From positions 248,001 to 312,000 of the forward strand of contig JADJZA010000001.1 of NCBI GenBank assembly GCA_016719385.1: a DNA stretch of 64,000 nucleotides, read 5' to 3'. Of the stretch, positions 49,363 through 57,612 are shown piece by piece. This stretch comes from Candidatus Microthrix subdominans. Its GTDB lineage: Bacteria > Actinomycetota > Acidimicrobiia > Acidimicrobiales > Microtrichaceae. Below the pieces are notes generated by a model. It saw only the letters and a program-made list of their open reading frames with translations, made no database searches and was not told the DNA's origin. Positions within the stretch are counted from its first letter, which is position 1, and each line of letters opens with the position of its first letter. A program made the position numbers and the translations under genes.

Positions 49363-50349
49363 GTGGAGTTCGTGATCGCCCGAAACCCCGACCCCAACTC
49401 CACGCTGCCCTATCTCGTTCGGTTGCCGGTGGGCACGCGCCCGGTGGTGCTGAAGGTGAAGGACACCTGGCCCCGCACCGCCAAGGTGTACTGCCACCCG
49501 GCGGACGAGTGGCCGGACCCGGCAACGCTCGACATCGTCGAACGCGTTCCCGTGGCGTCGTGCGTGCGACGCGGTGTCGCCATCGACCTGGTGCTGGACC
49601 GGGGTCGGGAGAACCGCTCACAGTTCGTGTTCACCAAGGCGCGCGGGCGCGAGGTGGTGTTCTGGCAATCGGCTCGGACCCGCAAGCAGGCGCGGCCCAA
49701 CGTCACTGTCCCCTCCGCCCGAGCCTCGGGCCACCGACTCAACATCGTGGTGGACACCCGCGAGCGGTATGCGTGGAAGTTCTCGGCCCAGCAGGCCACG
49801 ACCACCAAAAGGGCACTGCCGGCCGGGGACTATGCGGTCGATGGCGTGGACGGACGGCCTGCTGCGGTCGTGGAACGCAAGAGCCTGGAGGATCTCGTGT
49901 CGACGATCACCGGCGGCAAACTCTGGACGCTGCTCGCAGCGCTGGCCGATGTTCCCCACGCGGCGTTGGTGGTCGACGAGCGCTACTCGTCGGTGTTCAA
50001 GCTGGACAGGGTTCGCCCGGCACTGATCGCCGAACAGTTGGCCGAAGCGGCGGTGCGGTATCCGTCGGTGCCGATCGTGTTTGCAGAGACCCGCCAGCTG
50101 GCCCAGGAGTGGACGTACCGGTTCTTTGGCGCGGCCCTCGACCACCGTCTGAACGAGGAGGCCGGCGCCCAACGACTCGATGGGCTGACCGGAGCCGGGC
50201 CGGTTCCGGCCCGGGAGCCAACCACCGCAGAGGTCCGCTCGTGGGCGATCGCCGCCGGGCTGACAGTCGCCGACCGGGGGCGGCTTCGTCCGGAGATCTG
50301 GACTGCCTACCGGTCTGCGGTCGCCGGTTCGCCAGAGGCGGTTGGATAG
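49363..50349 (+). CDS. ERCC4-type nuclease with Lsr2-like C-terminus
   Basis: Product of 328 residues from GTG 49363; TACCGT lies six bases upstream, which decides this start over TTG 49342. Residues 1-120 are a beta-rich domain without a name. LNIVVDTRERYAWKF, then LPAGDYAV and AAVVERKSLEDLVSTI give the ERCC4/XPF catalytic pattern (D-x-R-E and ERKxxxD). ALVVDERYSSVFK and the helical part follow. The C-terminus EVRSWAIAAGLTVADRGRL resembles the DNA-binding domain of Lsr2, a nucleoid protein that prefers AT-rich DNA. It probably cuts branched or foreign DNA. It is divergent from the SOS-controlled dinB. Confidence 0.82.
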   Translation: MEFVIARNPDPNSTLPYLVRLPVGTRPVVLKVKDTWPRTAKVYCHPADEWPDPATLDIVERVPVASCVRRGVAIDLVLDRGRENRSQFVFTKARGREVVFWQSARTRKQARPNVTVPSARASGHRLNIVVDTRERYAWKFSAQQATTTKRALPAGDYAVDGVDGRPAAVVERKSLEDLVSTITGGKLWTLLAALADVPHAALVVDERYSSVFKLDRVRPALIAEQLAEAAVRYPSVPIVFAETRQLAQEWTYRFFGAALDHRLNEEAGAQRLDGLTGAGPVPAREPTTAEVRSWAIAAGLTVADRGRLRPEIWTAYRSAVAGSPEAVG

Positions 50350-50371
50350 ATAGGACTGCCTAACATAGAGT
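50342..50371 (+). promoter_or_regulatory. Promoter of the haem operon with an iron-box-like element
   Basis: TTGGAT (50342-50347), an 18-base spacer and TAGAGT (50366-50371) form the promoter, seven bases before ATG 50379. ATAGGACTGCCTAACATAG (50350-50368) agrees with the 19-base IdeR/DtxR box at 13 positions and overlaps the -10, so iron-loaded repressor would block it. Confidence 0.5.
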
Positions 50372-50378
50372 TTTGCTG

Positions 50379-51446
50379 ATGCGGACAGCACACGTAAACC
50401 AGACTGCGCAACCCGGCCCGCCCGACCGGCCGAGCGGCGCCGTGCCGGCGGCTCGGGCCAGGCTCTGCGGCGTGGCCTCGCTGCTGGCAGCCGTCGCCAT
50501 CACGCTCGCCTGGGTGGGCGGCGCCGGTGCGTCGGTCGCCGACCCACCGGGTGCCGTGCTTGCTCGCTACCAAGGTGGCGCGCAGGTGTCCGACGGTGTG
50601 CGGACCGTCACGGTGTCTCAGTCCGCCGAGCTCCAGCCGGGCCAGTCAATCGCCGTCAACGGCGTCGGGTTCGACGTTGATAAGGGCGTCTACGTCGGCC
50701 TGTGTCTCGTGCCGCCGGCCGGTGCAGTGCCATCGCCGTGCGCCGGAGGTGAGGACCGCTCCGGCAGCTCGGGGGCGTCGGCTTGGTTTTCGTCCAATCC
50801 TCCCTCCTACGCCACCAACATTGCGGTGCCCTACGCCCAGGGTGGGTCCTTGAGCGCCCAGCTCACCGTGTCGCCCGAGCTGGGTGGTGGTCTGGATTGC
50901 CGGCAGGTGCAGTGCGCCATCGCCACTCGCAACGATCACACCCGTTCGACCGACCGGTCCCAGGACCTCTATATCCCGGTGACTTTTGCCGCCGGTGCTC
51001 CGGCCGAGGCCCCTCAGCCAACCGAAGCCCCCGTCGTGCCGGCCCCTCCAGTCGAGGAGCCGGTGCAGGCGACGATCGCTGAGGCTCCGGTCACCCCGGC
51101 GCCACCGGTCGAGGATAAGCCGGCGACCACCAGGCCGAAGGCGACGACGACCGCAAAGCCCAAGAAGAAGTCGACGACGACGGTTCCGAAGACGACCACC
51201 ACTACGACCAAGCCGAAGGCGACGACGACCAGTGCGAAGCCGACGACAACGACGGCACCCGAACGCGCCGAGGAACCGAAGATCACCGTGACATCCAATG
51301 ACGGGGGTTCGGGCGGCTGGGGTTGGGGACTCGCCGCCGCCGGGGGTGTCGCGCTGCTCGGAGGTGCTGGCGCCGGCATCTACCGGTCGAAGACGGGGCG
51401 GTGGCCGGGGATGAACGCTCCCACCGACGGGGCGTCGGCACCATGA
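50379..51446 (+). CDS. Surface-anchored protein with neocarzinostatin-like domain, haem locus
   Basis: Product of 355 residues. An N-terminal signal (about 28-50) is followed by one Ig-like domain (about 65-205): TVTVSQSAELQPGQSIAVNG, GVYVGLCLVPP with Cys109 and Cys121, FSSNPPSYATN, and DCRQVQCAI with Cys174 and Cys179. Cysteine pairs 12 and 5 residues apart in this fold resemble the two disulfides of neocarzinostatin-type proteins. A Pro/Thr/Lys-rich stalk (215-300) leads to a C-terminal membrane helix (GWGWGLAAAGGVALLGGAGAGIY). It is first in an operon with a haem ABC transporter, so a haem-capture role is inferred. HtaA, the corynebacterial haem protein, has a different domain. Confidence 0.75.
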   Translation: MRTAHVNQTAQPGPPDRPSGAVPAARARLCGVASLLAAVAITLAWVGGAGASVADPPGAVLARYQGGAQVSDGVRTVTVSQSAELQPGQSIAVNGVGFDVDKGVYVGLCLVPPAGAVPSPCAGGEDRSGSSGASAWFSSNPPSYATNIAVPYAQGGSLSAQLTVSPELGGGLDCRQVQCAIATRNDHTRSTDRSQDLYIPVTFAAGAPAEAPQPTEAPVVPAPPVEEPVQATIAEAPVTPAPPVEDKPATTRPKATTTAKPKKKSTTTVPKTTTTTTKPKATTTSAKPTTTTAPERAEEPKITVTSNDGGSGGWGWGLAAAGGVALLGGAGAGIYRSKTGRWPGMNAPTDGASAP

Positions 51447-52462
51447 GCCGCCGAGCCAGCCGGTCCGGTCTGAGAAGGCCGACGCTCGTCGGTATCGTGC
51501 TGGGTGCCGCCCTCTTGATGGCGGCGTGCGGCGACGGGGGCGTGACCCTCGGGCAAAACAAGGAGTCGACGCCCGGACTCGGCGACGACGTGGCCGCAGC
51601 CATCGAGCCGGAGCTGCCGCTTCAGGTTGTGTCCGACAACGGCGAAACGGTCACGGTGGATTCCCTCGACCGCATCGTCAGCCTGGATGGCGGCGTCACC
51701 GAGATCCTTTTTGCGCTTGGCATGGGTGACCGGCTTGTCGGTCGCGACATCTCAACCACGTTCGCCGAGGCCGAGAAGATCCCGCTGCTGACGAAGGCCC
51801 ACGACATCTCGGCCGAATCGGTGCTGTCGGTTCGGCCCGACCTGGTGATCGCCAGCGAGCTGATCGGTCCCCCGGAGGCCAAGGCCAGCATCGAGGCGGC
51901 CGGCGTGCCCGTTGTGACGATCGACCCGGTGGTCGCGGTGGACGGGGTTGGAGACCGCATCCGAACCGTCGGTGAGTTGACCGGGGTGGCACCGGCCGCC
52001 GAGGAGTTGGCCGCCGGCCTCGACGAGGAACTCGACGAGGAGGCTGCGGCGCCGGCGGGGGCCGAAGCGCCGCTGGTGGCGTTTCTCTATGTGCGGGGCA
52101 GCGCAGGCGTGTACCTGATGGCCGGGCCGGGCAGCGGGGTCGACTCGCTGATCGAGGCATCCGGCGCCACCGATGCCAGCGCCAAGATTGGGCTGAGCGA
52201 TCCGTTCACCCCGCTCACCAGCGAGGCGCTTGTGAAGGCCCAACCGGACGTCATCCTGGTGACGACGACGGGGCTGGAGTCGGTCGACGGGGTCGCCGGG
52301 TTGATGCAGATCCCGGGTGTTGCCCAAACGCCGGCTGGACAGAGCGGTCGCGTCGTCACGATGGAGGATGGCCTGTTGTTCAGCTTCGGAGTCCGCACCC
52401 CCGAGGTCGTCGAGTCCCTGAAGGCCGCGTTCGCCGAGTCTGGGCAGCCAGACCGCTCGTGA
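51443..52462 (+). CDS. hmuT: Haem ABC transporter substrate-binding lipoprotein
   Basis: Product of 339 residues from ATG 51443, overlapping the previous stop (ATGA). The lipobox is LMAAC (Cys29). The two-lobe TroA/BtuF-like fold shows VDSLDRIVSLDGGVTEILFALG and SVRPDLVIASELIG, then AFLYVRGSAGVYLMAGPGSG and KAQPDVILVTTTGLESVDG. The conserved GVDSLIEASGATDA segment matches HmuT/ChuT haem binders. It delivers haem to the permease encoded next. The axial ligands cannot be assigned by eye. Confidence 0.9.
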   Translation: MSRRASRSGLRRPTLVGIVLGAALLMAACGDGGVTLGQNKESTPGLGDDVAAAIEPELPLQVVSDNGETVTVDSLDRIVSLDGGVTEILFALGMGDRLVGRDISTTFAEAEKIPLLTKAHDISAESVLSVRPDLVIASELIGPPEAKASIEAAGVPVVTIDPVVAVDGVGDRIRTVGELTGVAPAAEELAAGLDEELDEEAAAPAGAEAPLVAFLYVRGSAGVYLMAGPGSGVDSLIEASGATDASAKIGLSDPFTPLTSEALVKAQPDVILVTTTGLESVDGVAGLMQIPGVAQTPAGQSGRVVTMEDGLLFSFGVRTPEVVESLKAAFAESGQPDRS

Positions 52463-53490
52463 CCGAGACCACCCAGCAGGTTCGGGCGAGGCGGCGGCGA
52501 AGCCTGTTCGTCGGCGGCGTGGTGGCCCTCGTCGCGGTGGGTCTGGTTTCGGCGACCTCGGGTGCGATGAACATCTCGATCGCCGAGGTGTGGGCCGCCC
52601 TCCGAGGCGGTGCCGACCTCGACCCCACCATCAGGTCGGTGCTCGTCGACATCCGCTTCCCGCGGGTGGTGCTCGGCATGCTGGTCGGCGCGTCGATGGC
52701 CGCCTCCGGAGCGGTACTGCAGGGCAGCTTCGCCAACCCGCTCGCCGAGCCGGGCATCATCGGCGTCACCGCCGGCAGCGCCGTTGGGGCTGTGATCTAC
52801 ATCGTGTCGGGCGCAGCGGTGCTCGGCACGTTTGGCCTGTCGGCCGCCGCACTGTTCGGCGGGATGGCGGCGATCGCGCTGGTGTATACGTCCTCGCGTC
52901 GGTCCGGTCGGACCGACATCGTCACCCTGGTGCTCACCGGCATCGCCGTCAACGCGTTCGCCGGGGCGATCATCGGGCTGTTGTCCTACCTGGCCAGCGA
53001 CGCCCAACTGCGGGGCATCGTGTTCTGGACGCTCGGTTCGCTGGCGCAGGCGTCGTGGTCCGACGTCGTGCTGGTGACGATCATGGGGGGCGGCGGCATC
53101 GCACTTGCCTGGAGTATCGGGCGGGCGCTCGATGTGGTGTCGCTGGGTGAGGTGCAGGCCCAGCACCTGGGCATTCCGGTCGAACGGATTCGCATCATCA
53201 GCCTCTTCGCCGCTGCCCTCGCCGCCGCCGGGGCCACCGCTGTCGCCGGGCAGATCTTGTTCGTCGGGCTGGTCATCCCCCATGCGGTCCGCATGCTGAT
53301 CGGGCCGTCGCATCGGGCGCTGATCCTCGGTTCGGCGCTCGTCGGTGCGGTGCTGGTGGCGCTGGCCGATGTCGTCGCCCGCACGATCGTCGCTCCCGCC
53401 GAGTTGCCGCTGGGCGTGCTGACCGCCCTGGTGGGCGCACCGGTGTTCTTTCGTCAGATCCGCAAGTCCCGGCTGGGGGAGGCGACGTGA
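52459..53490 (+). CDS. hmuU: Haem ABC transporter permease (FecCD family)
   Basis: Membrane protein of 343 residues from GTG 52459, overlapping hmuT by four bases. About ten helices are predicted. FecCD signatures include IRFPRVVLGMLVGASMAASGAVLQG, NPLAEPGIIGVTAGSAVGAV, and LGIPVERIRIISLFAAAL followed by FVGLVIPHAVRMLIGPSHRAL, the site that contacts the ATPase. It forms the membrane channel for haem import. Confidence 0.95.
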   Translation: MTETTQQVRARRRRSLFVGGVVALVAVGLVSATSGAMNISIAEVWAALRGGADLDPTIRSVLVDIRFPRVVLGMLVGASMAASGAVLQGSFANPLAEPGIIGVTAGSAVGAVIYIVSGAAVLGTFGLSAAALFGGMAAIALVYTSSRRSGRTDIVTLVLTGIAVNAFAGAIIGLLSYLASDAQLRGIVFWTLGSLAQASWSDVVLVTIMGGGGIALAWSIGRALDVVSLGEVQAQHLGIPVERIRIISLFAAALAAAGATAVAGQILFVGLVIPHAVRMLIGPSHRALILGSALVGAVLVALADVVARTIVAPAELPLGVLTALVGAPVFFRQIRKSRLGEAT

Positions 53491-54332
53491 CCAACTACGT
53501 TCGACGCCTGGTCGGCAGCGCCGCACGCGAGCCAGACCCGGTGCGCCTCGGTCAGGGTGCCGTGGCGCTGGAGGCCAGCGGTATTGTCCTCGCCCGGGGT
53601 GGTCGGCAGGTGCTGACCGACTTCAACCTCAAGCTTCACGGCGGCGAGTTGGTGGCGATCATCGGGCCGAACGGCGTCGGCAAGTCGACTGCGCTGTCCG
53701 TGCTGGCGGGGGACGTGCTGGCCGACAGCGGCACCGTGTCGGTGCTTGGGAGCGACCCGCAGAGCCTCGCGCCGGTGGAGCTGGCCCGGCGTCGAGCGGT
53801 GATGACCCAACACCACCGGTTTCCCTTCGACTTCACAGTGACCGAGGTGGTCGAGATGGGGCGCTGGGCGGCGCCGACATCGGTCGGCGGCCAAAGAGAC
53901 GACACCGAATTGGCGGACGCGCTGACCTCGGCAGACCTGGATGGCCTGGCCGAGCGCCCGGTGACCCAGCTGTCGGGGGGGGAACGGGCTCGGGTCGCCT
54001 TCGCTCGGACGATGCTCCAGGGGGCACCGGTTGTGCTCGCCGACGAGCCGACTGCGTCGCTGGACCTGCGCCACCAGCACCTGCTGATGCGTCGGCTTCG
54101 GGACCGCGCCCGAGCCGGGGCAGCGGTTGCGGCGGTGTTGCACGACCTGGCGCTCGCCGCCGAATACAGCGATCGCGTGGTGTTGTTGGCCCCGGGGGGC
54201 GCCACCACCGGGGCCGAACCGGTGGCCGACGTGCTCGTCCCCGAGCGCCTGGAGGACGCCTATGGCTGTCGCATCGTCATCGGTGCTCACCCGGTGAGCG
54301 GCACTCCGGTGCCATTTTTCTTCGGGAGTTGA
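53487..54332 (+). CDS. hmuV: Haem ABC transporter ATP-binding protein
   Basis: ATPase of 281 residues from GTG 53487, overlapping hmuU by four bases. Walker A is IGPNGVGKSTAL (about residue 60), the signature is QLSGGERARVAFARTM, Walker B VVLADEPTASLD, and the switch histidine is in AVLHDLALAAEYSD. The length and the ERLEDAYGCRIVIGAHP ending are normal for HmuV. It powers haem import through HmuTU. Confidence 0.95.
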   Translation: MTNYVRRLVGSAAREPDPVRLGQGAVALEASGIVLARGGRQVLTDFNLKLHGGELVAIIGPNGVGKSTALSVLAGDVLADSGTVSVLGSDPQSLAPVELARRRAVMTQHHRFPFDFTVTEVVEMGRWAAPTSVGGQRDDTELADALTSADLDGLAERPVTQLSGGERARVAFARTMLQGAPVVLADEPTASLDLRHQHLLMRRLRDRARAGAAVAAVLHDLALAAEYSDRVVLLAPGGATTGAEPVADVLVPERLEDAYGCRIVIGAHPVSGTPVPFFFGS

Positions 54333-54336
54333 GTGC

Positions 54337-54357
54337 CCCTAACGGATGTTGTTAGGG
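54337..54357. promoter_or_regulatory. Inverted repeat (iron-box candidate) before the second surface-protein gene
   Basis: CCCTAAC-N7-GTTAGGG is a perfect inverted repeat directly after hmuV. The right half continues as TTAGGGTACCCAACCT, rich in the TTAGG/AACCT halves of IdeR/DtxR boxes. It lies 64 bases before ATG 54421 and may give this gene its own iron control. Confidence 0.5.
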
Positions 54358-54420
54358 TACCCAACCTTCAAGTCCCGACAGCCGCCCCGTGGTGGTTCCT
54401 CACCTGTGAAGAGAGACGAC

Positions 54421-55806
54421 ATGACACTTGTGACCGCACCAGCGCCGAGGCGGATCACGCCACGCCCCGGCCGGCCGTCCAGCTCCGTTCTGGCTGGACT
54501 CGTCGCCGTGGCGACGTTGTTGTTCGGCCTCATGGCCTTCGGGCTGTCCGGCGCCAGCGCCGGGGCGGCGCCCCAGGCGTCGGTGGCGGTGTCGAAGACT
54601 GATGTTGCCGACACGGGTGAGACGGTGACGGTGACGGGTACCGGGTTTGATCCGGCTGCGCATCAGGGCACGCGTCCGCCGTTGGCTGGGCAGAACTCTG
54701 GTGTGTATGTGGTGTTTGGGACGTTCGATCAGCCGTGGGCGCCCTCGGCTGGTGCGCCGGGTTCGGCTCGTCGGGTGATCAAGCAGGTATGGGCGTTGCC
54801 GGCGGCTCAGCGGGCGATCTTGGATCCGGCTGGAACCAGTCCGGATTTCGTGACGATTGCAGCGGACGGGTCGTTCACCGTCGATCTTGAGGTGGCTCCG
54901 GTTTCGGGGAGTACCGGTGAGTACGGCATCGTGACCTACGCCGGTTCTGGTGCGGTCAACGCCGACCAGGAGACGTTCACCCCAATCACGTTCTCCGATC
55001 CCGGGACGACGACGACCACCACCACGTCGACGACAACCTCGCCGTCGACAACCACGTCGACAACCACCCCGCCGTCGACGACCACCTCCACCACCACGTC
55101 GACGACAACCTCGCCGTCGAGCACGACGAGCGCGGCCCCGCCGCTTACGATCGACCCGCTGGTGCGCGAAGCGCGCAGCGCCACGGGCGCATCTGGTCAG
55201 TCGCTGTCGGTCGACCCCGCCACCGGGCTCAACCCCGAGGGCGACACGACGAAGGTGACCGGCTCCGGCTATGACGCCGAGGTGGGCATCTACGTGGCGT
55301 TGTGCGTGGACAACGGTCCCGGCGTCACCCCGGAACCGTGCGTCGGCGGCGGTGGACCCGACGCAGCCTCATCGGTGTGGATCTCGTCCAATCCGCCCTC
55401 GTACGCAGCTGGCCTTGCTGAGCCGTTCGGACCGAACGGCACCTTTGAGGTTGATCTCGAGTTGGCGGCGGCCGACGACTACGTCGACTGCTTGGAGGTT
55501 CGCTGCGCAGTGGTGACCAAGGCCGACCACACGGCGAGCGCCAACCGCTCCGCCGACGCTCGGGTGCCGGTCAGCTGGGCCGGGCAGGATCCAACCGAGA
55601 CCGAGCAGCCGGTCCAGACGACAACACCCACCACCAAGCCGGGCGGCGGCGGCTCAACGGCGCCCACCAGCGCCACCCCCAAGCCCGGGAACCCTCCGGT
55701 GACGAGTGCGCCGCTCGTGCGTGAACCCCGCACCACCAAGGGTGCGTCCGGCCAGTCGCTCACCGTCGATCCGGCCACCGGGCTGGACCCGATGGTGACA
55801 CGGTGA
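54421..55806 (+). CDS. Large surface protein of the haem locus, N-terminal part (frameshifted gene)
   Basis: First 461 residues of what looks like one gene. ATG 54421 follows GAAGAGAG. A signal peptide (about 25-50) precedes a first Ig-like domain (55-195, VSKTDVADTGETVTVTGTGF, GVYVVFGTFDQPWAPS). A Thr/Ser-Pro linker of TTTST units (about 200-240) leads to a neocarzinostatin-like domain with GIYVALCVDNGPGVTPEPC and DCLEVRCAV. A third domain begins at PLVREPRTTKGASGQSLTVD but the frame stops after GLDPMVTR at 55806. Compared with the second domain (GLNPEGDTTKVTGSG), one base is missing near 55791-55794. The rest of the domain continues in the next frame. Confidence 0.8.
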   Translation: MTLVTAPAPRRITPRPGRPSSSVLAGLVAVATLLFGLMAFGLSGASAGAAPQASVAVSKTDVADTGETVTVTGTGFDPAAHQGTRPPLAGQNSGVYVVFGTFDQPWAPSAGAPGSARRVIKQVWALPAAQRAILDPAGTSPDFVTIAADGSFTVDLEVAPVSGSTGEYGIVTYAGSGAVNADQETFTPITFSDPGTTTTTTTSTTTSPSTTTSTTTPPSTTTSTTTSTTTSPSSTTSAAPPLTIDPLVREARSATGASGQSLSVDPATGLNPEGDTTKVTGSGYDAEVGIYVALCVDNGPGVTPEPCVGGGGPDAASSVWISSNPPSYAAGLAEPFGPNGTFEVDLELAAADDYVDCLEVRCAVVTKADHTASANRSADARVPVSWAGQDPTETEQPVQTTTPTTKPGGGGSTAPTSATPKPGNPPVTSAPLVREPRTTKGASGQSLTVDPATGLDPMVTR

Positions 55807-56459
55807 AGGTGACCGGTTCCGGCTACGACCCCAAGTTGGGCATCTACGTTGCGTTGTGCGTCGACAACGGGCCCGGCGTGACCCCGGCGCCGTGCCTTGG
55901 TGGTGGTGGACCCGAGACGGACGCCGACGGTGGCGGCTCGGTATGGATCTCCTCCAACCCGCCCGCCTACGGCGTCGATCTGGCCGAGCCCTTCGGTCCC
56001 GACGGATCCTTTGAGGTGGACCTGAACGTGGTCGCGGCCGACGAGTTCGTCGACTGCCTGGAGGTTCGCTGCGCGGTCGTCACCAAGGCCGACCACACGG
56101 CGAGCGCGGATCGTTCGGCCGACGCCCGGGTTCCGGTCAGCTGGGCCGGGCAGGATCCGGCCGAATCGGAACAGCCCGTGTCGACGACGAGCATCCCCGG
56201 TGCGGGTGCCGGCGGCACGCCGGTGACCACCCTGACGGTCACGCCGAACGCCGCGGCTGTTGCCACGCCAAACCCTGCGACCGCCGTTGCCCCGAAGGTG
56301 GCCGGCGTGACGCAACTCGGCGCGGTGACGGGCGGCTCCAGCCCGACGACGCTGGCGTCGACCGGCGCCTCAGCCCGGTTGCTGGTGCTCGCCGCAGCGG
56401 CCCTGATCCTGGCCGGAATCGCCGGCCGAATCCTGTCACGACGAGTGAGGAACTCATGA
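55803..56459 (+). CDS. C-terminal part of the large surface protein, with LAxTG sorting signal
   Basis: Frame of 218 residues from GTG 55803, which overlaps the previous stop (GTGA). KVTGSGYDPKLGIYVALCVD continues the third domain, with ALCVDNGPGVTPAPC and DCLEVRCAV. After a linker comes LASTG, a hydrophobic helix (LLVLAAAALILAGIAGRIL) and RRVR, the class-E sortase signal of actinobacteria. No signal peptide is present, so this part can only reach the wall if joined to the previous frame by a one-base correction or frameshift. Otherwise it would be a separate product translated by coupling. Confidence 0.8.
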   Translation: MKVTGSGYDPKLGIYVALCVDNGPGVTPAPCLGGGGPETDADGGGSVWISSNPPAYGVDLAEPFGPDGSFEVDLNVVAADEFVDCLEVRCAVVTKADHTASADRSADARVPVSWAGQDPAESEQPVSTTSIPGAGAGGTPVTTLTVTPNAAAVATPNPATAVAPKVAGVTQLGAVTGGSSPTTLASTGASARLLVLAAAALILAGIAGRILSRRVRNS

Positions 56460-57130
56460 CCGAATCAACCGCAACCATCCCCGAGAGCCTCTCCGCCCAT
56501 GTGCGGGAGGCGACGGCCACCGAGCACACCGAGGCGGAGAACTCCGCCTTCATCGTTGCGCTCATGGGGGGCGATGTGCCGCTCGCCGGCTACGTCGGCT
56601 ATCTCCAACAGCTGCGGGCCGTCTACGAGTTGCTCGAAGGGATCGTCAACGATGACCGCCACGGCGACGTGATGGGGACGTTTCACGACCCTGGTCTCGA
56701 GCGTCTGCAGGCGCTCGAGACCGACTTGGACTGGCTCGAACTTGAGCTGGACGCGTCAGGTGCGCAGGCACCGTCCACCGTCCTGCCCGCCACCCGGACG
56801 TACCTGGGCGACATTGAGGCGGCGGCGAACGACCCGAACTACTCGGCGCCACGGTTGCTGGCCCATCACTACATCCGATACCTGGGCGACCTGTCGGGTG
56901 GCTTCTTCGTCGGCAAGCGCATCCGGGAGATCTATGGCCTCACCCCGGACGGGGGAGCGTCGGTCTTCGACTTCCCAGACATCGTCGGCCCGGGCGCTTG
57001 GAAGCAGCGCTACCGGGACAACCTGGATGCGTTGGAGTGGTCGGCCGAGGAGCGGCAGGCCTTCGTCGATGAGGCCAAGGGTGCGTACCTTCATCACTCG
57101 AAGGTGTTCGACGAGCTGGCTGAGCTTTAG
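56456..57130 (+). CDS. hmuO: Haem oxygenase
   Basis: Enzyme of 224 residues from ATG 56456, overlapping the previous stop by four bases. It cleaves haem to biliverdin, carbon monoxide and iron. The proximal ligand is His24 in EATATEHTEAENSAFI. The distal helix motif is YIRYLGDLSGGFFVGKRI. All expected residues are present and the length is that of HmuO. It is last in the haem operon and releases iron from imported haem inside the cell. Confidence 0.95.
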   Translation: MTESTATIPESLSAHVREATATEHTEAENSAFIVALMGGDVPLAGYVGYLQQLRAVYELLEGIVNDDRHGDVMGTFHDPGLERLQALETDLDWLELELDASGAQAPSTVLPATRTYLGDIEAAANDPNYSAPRLLAHHYIRYLGDLSGGFFVGKRIREIYGLTPDGGASVFDFPDIVGPGAWKQRYRDNLDALEWSAEERQAFVDEAKGAYLHHSKVFDELAEL

Positions 57131-57167
57131 CAAGCCGGAGGCGCTTCGTCGCCAACCCCATCTGCCG

Positions 57168-57590
57168 TCACCGGTCGAGGGGGTTGGCGACGAGCATCCC
57201 TTCTTGGTGGGCCGCCTCGCACAGTGCGAAGTCGGCGCTGGTAAACACGTCTGCGCCGACCAACGTTGCGGCGGCCAAGTGCACGGCGTCGTAGCCCCGC
57301 AATGCGTAGTGGGGCGCCAGCTTTCGGGCTCGCTCGATGACCTCCACGTCGACCTCGATGATGTCGAGCTGCTCGACCAAGTCATCAAGTGAATGCTCGG
57401 CCACGTGGAATGCCTCCAACGTCAGTCGACCTTGACGGTGTGCCGCCGCAAGCGCCGCCGCGGCCTCGACCTCGATCAGGCTGACCGCCACCAGTGACAG
57501 CGCGTCCCCCCAAACAGCGTAGGCAGCGTGGGTGCCTGCTTCGGCGACGATCAACTTCACGAGCATTGAGGTGTCAACGTAGGTCGTCAT
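57168..57590 (-). CDS. vapC: PIN-domain toxin (VapC family)
   Basis: Ribonuclease of 140 residues from ATG 57590. TYVDTSMLVKLIVAE carries the first acidic residue, VSLIEVEAAAALA the second, and LRGYDAVHLAAA then FTSADFALCEAAHQEGM the last two. These are the four acidic positions of active PIN nucleases. The start lies 22 bases after the antitoxin stop. It probably cuts tRNA or rRNA when free. Confidence 0.92.
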   Translation of the reverse strand: MTTYVDTSMLVKLIVAEAGTHAAYAVWGDALSLVAVSLIEVEAAAALAAAHRQGRLTLEAFHVAEHSLDDLVEQLDIIEVDVEVIERARKLAPHYALRGYDAVHLAAATLVGADVFTSADFALCEAAHQEGMLVANPLDR

Positions 57591-57612
57591 GGGTGCCGCC
57601 CGATTCAGTTGC

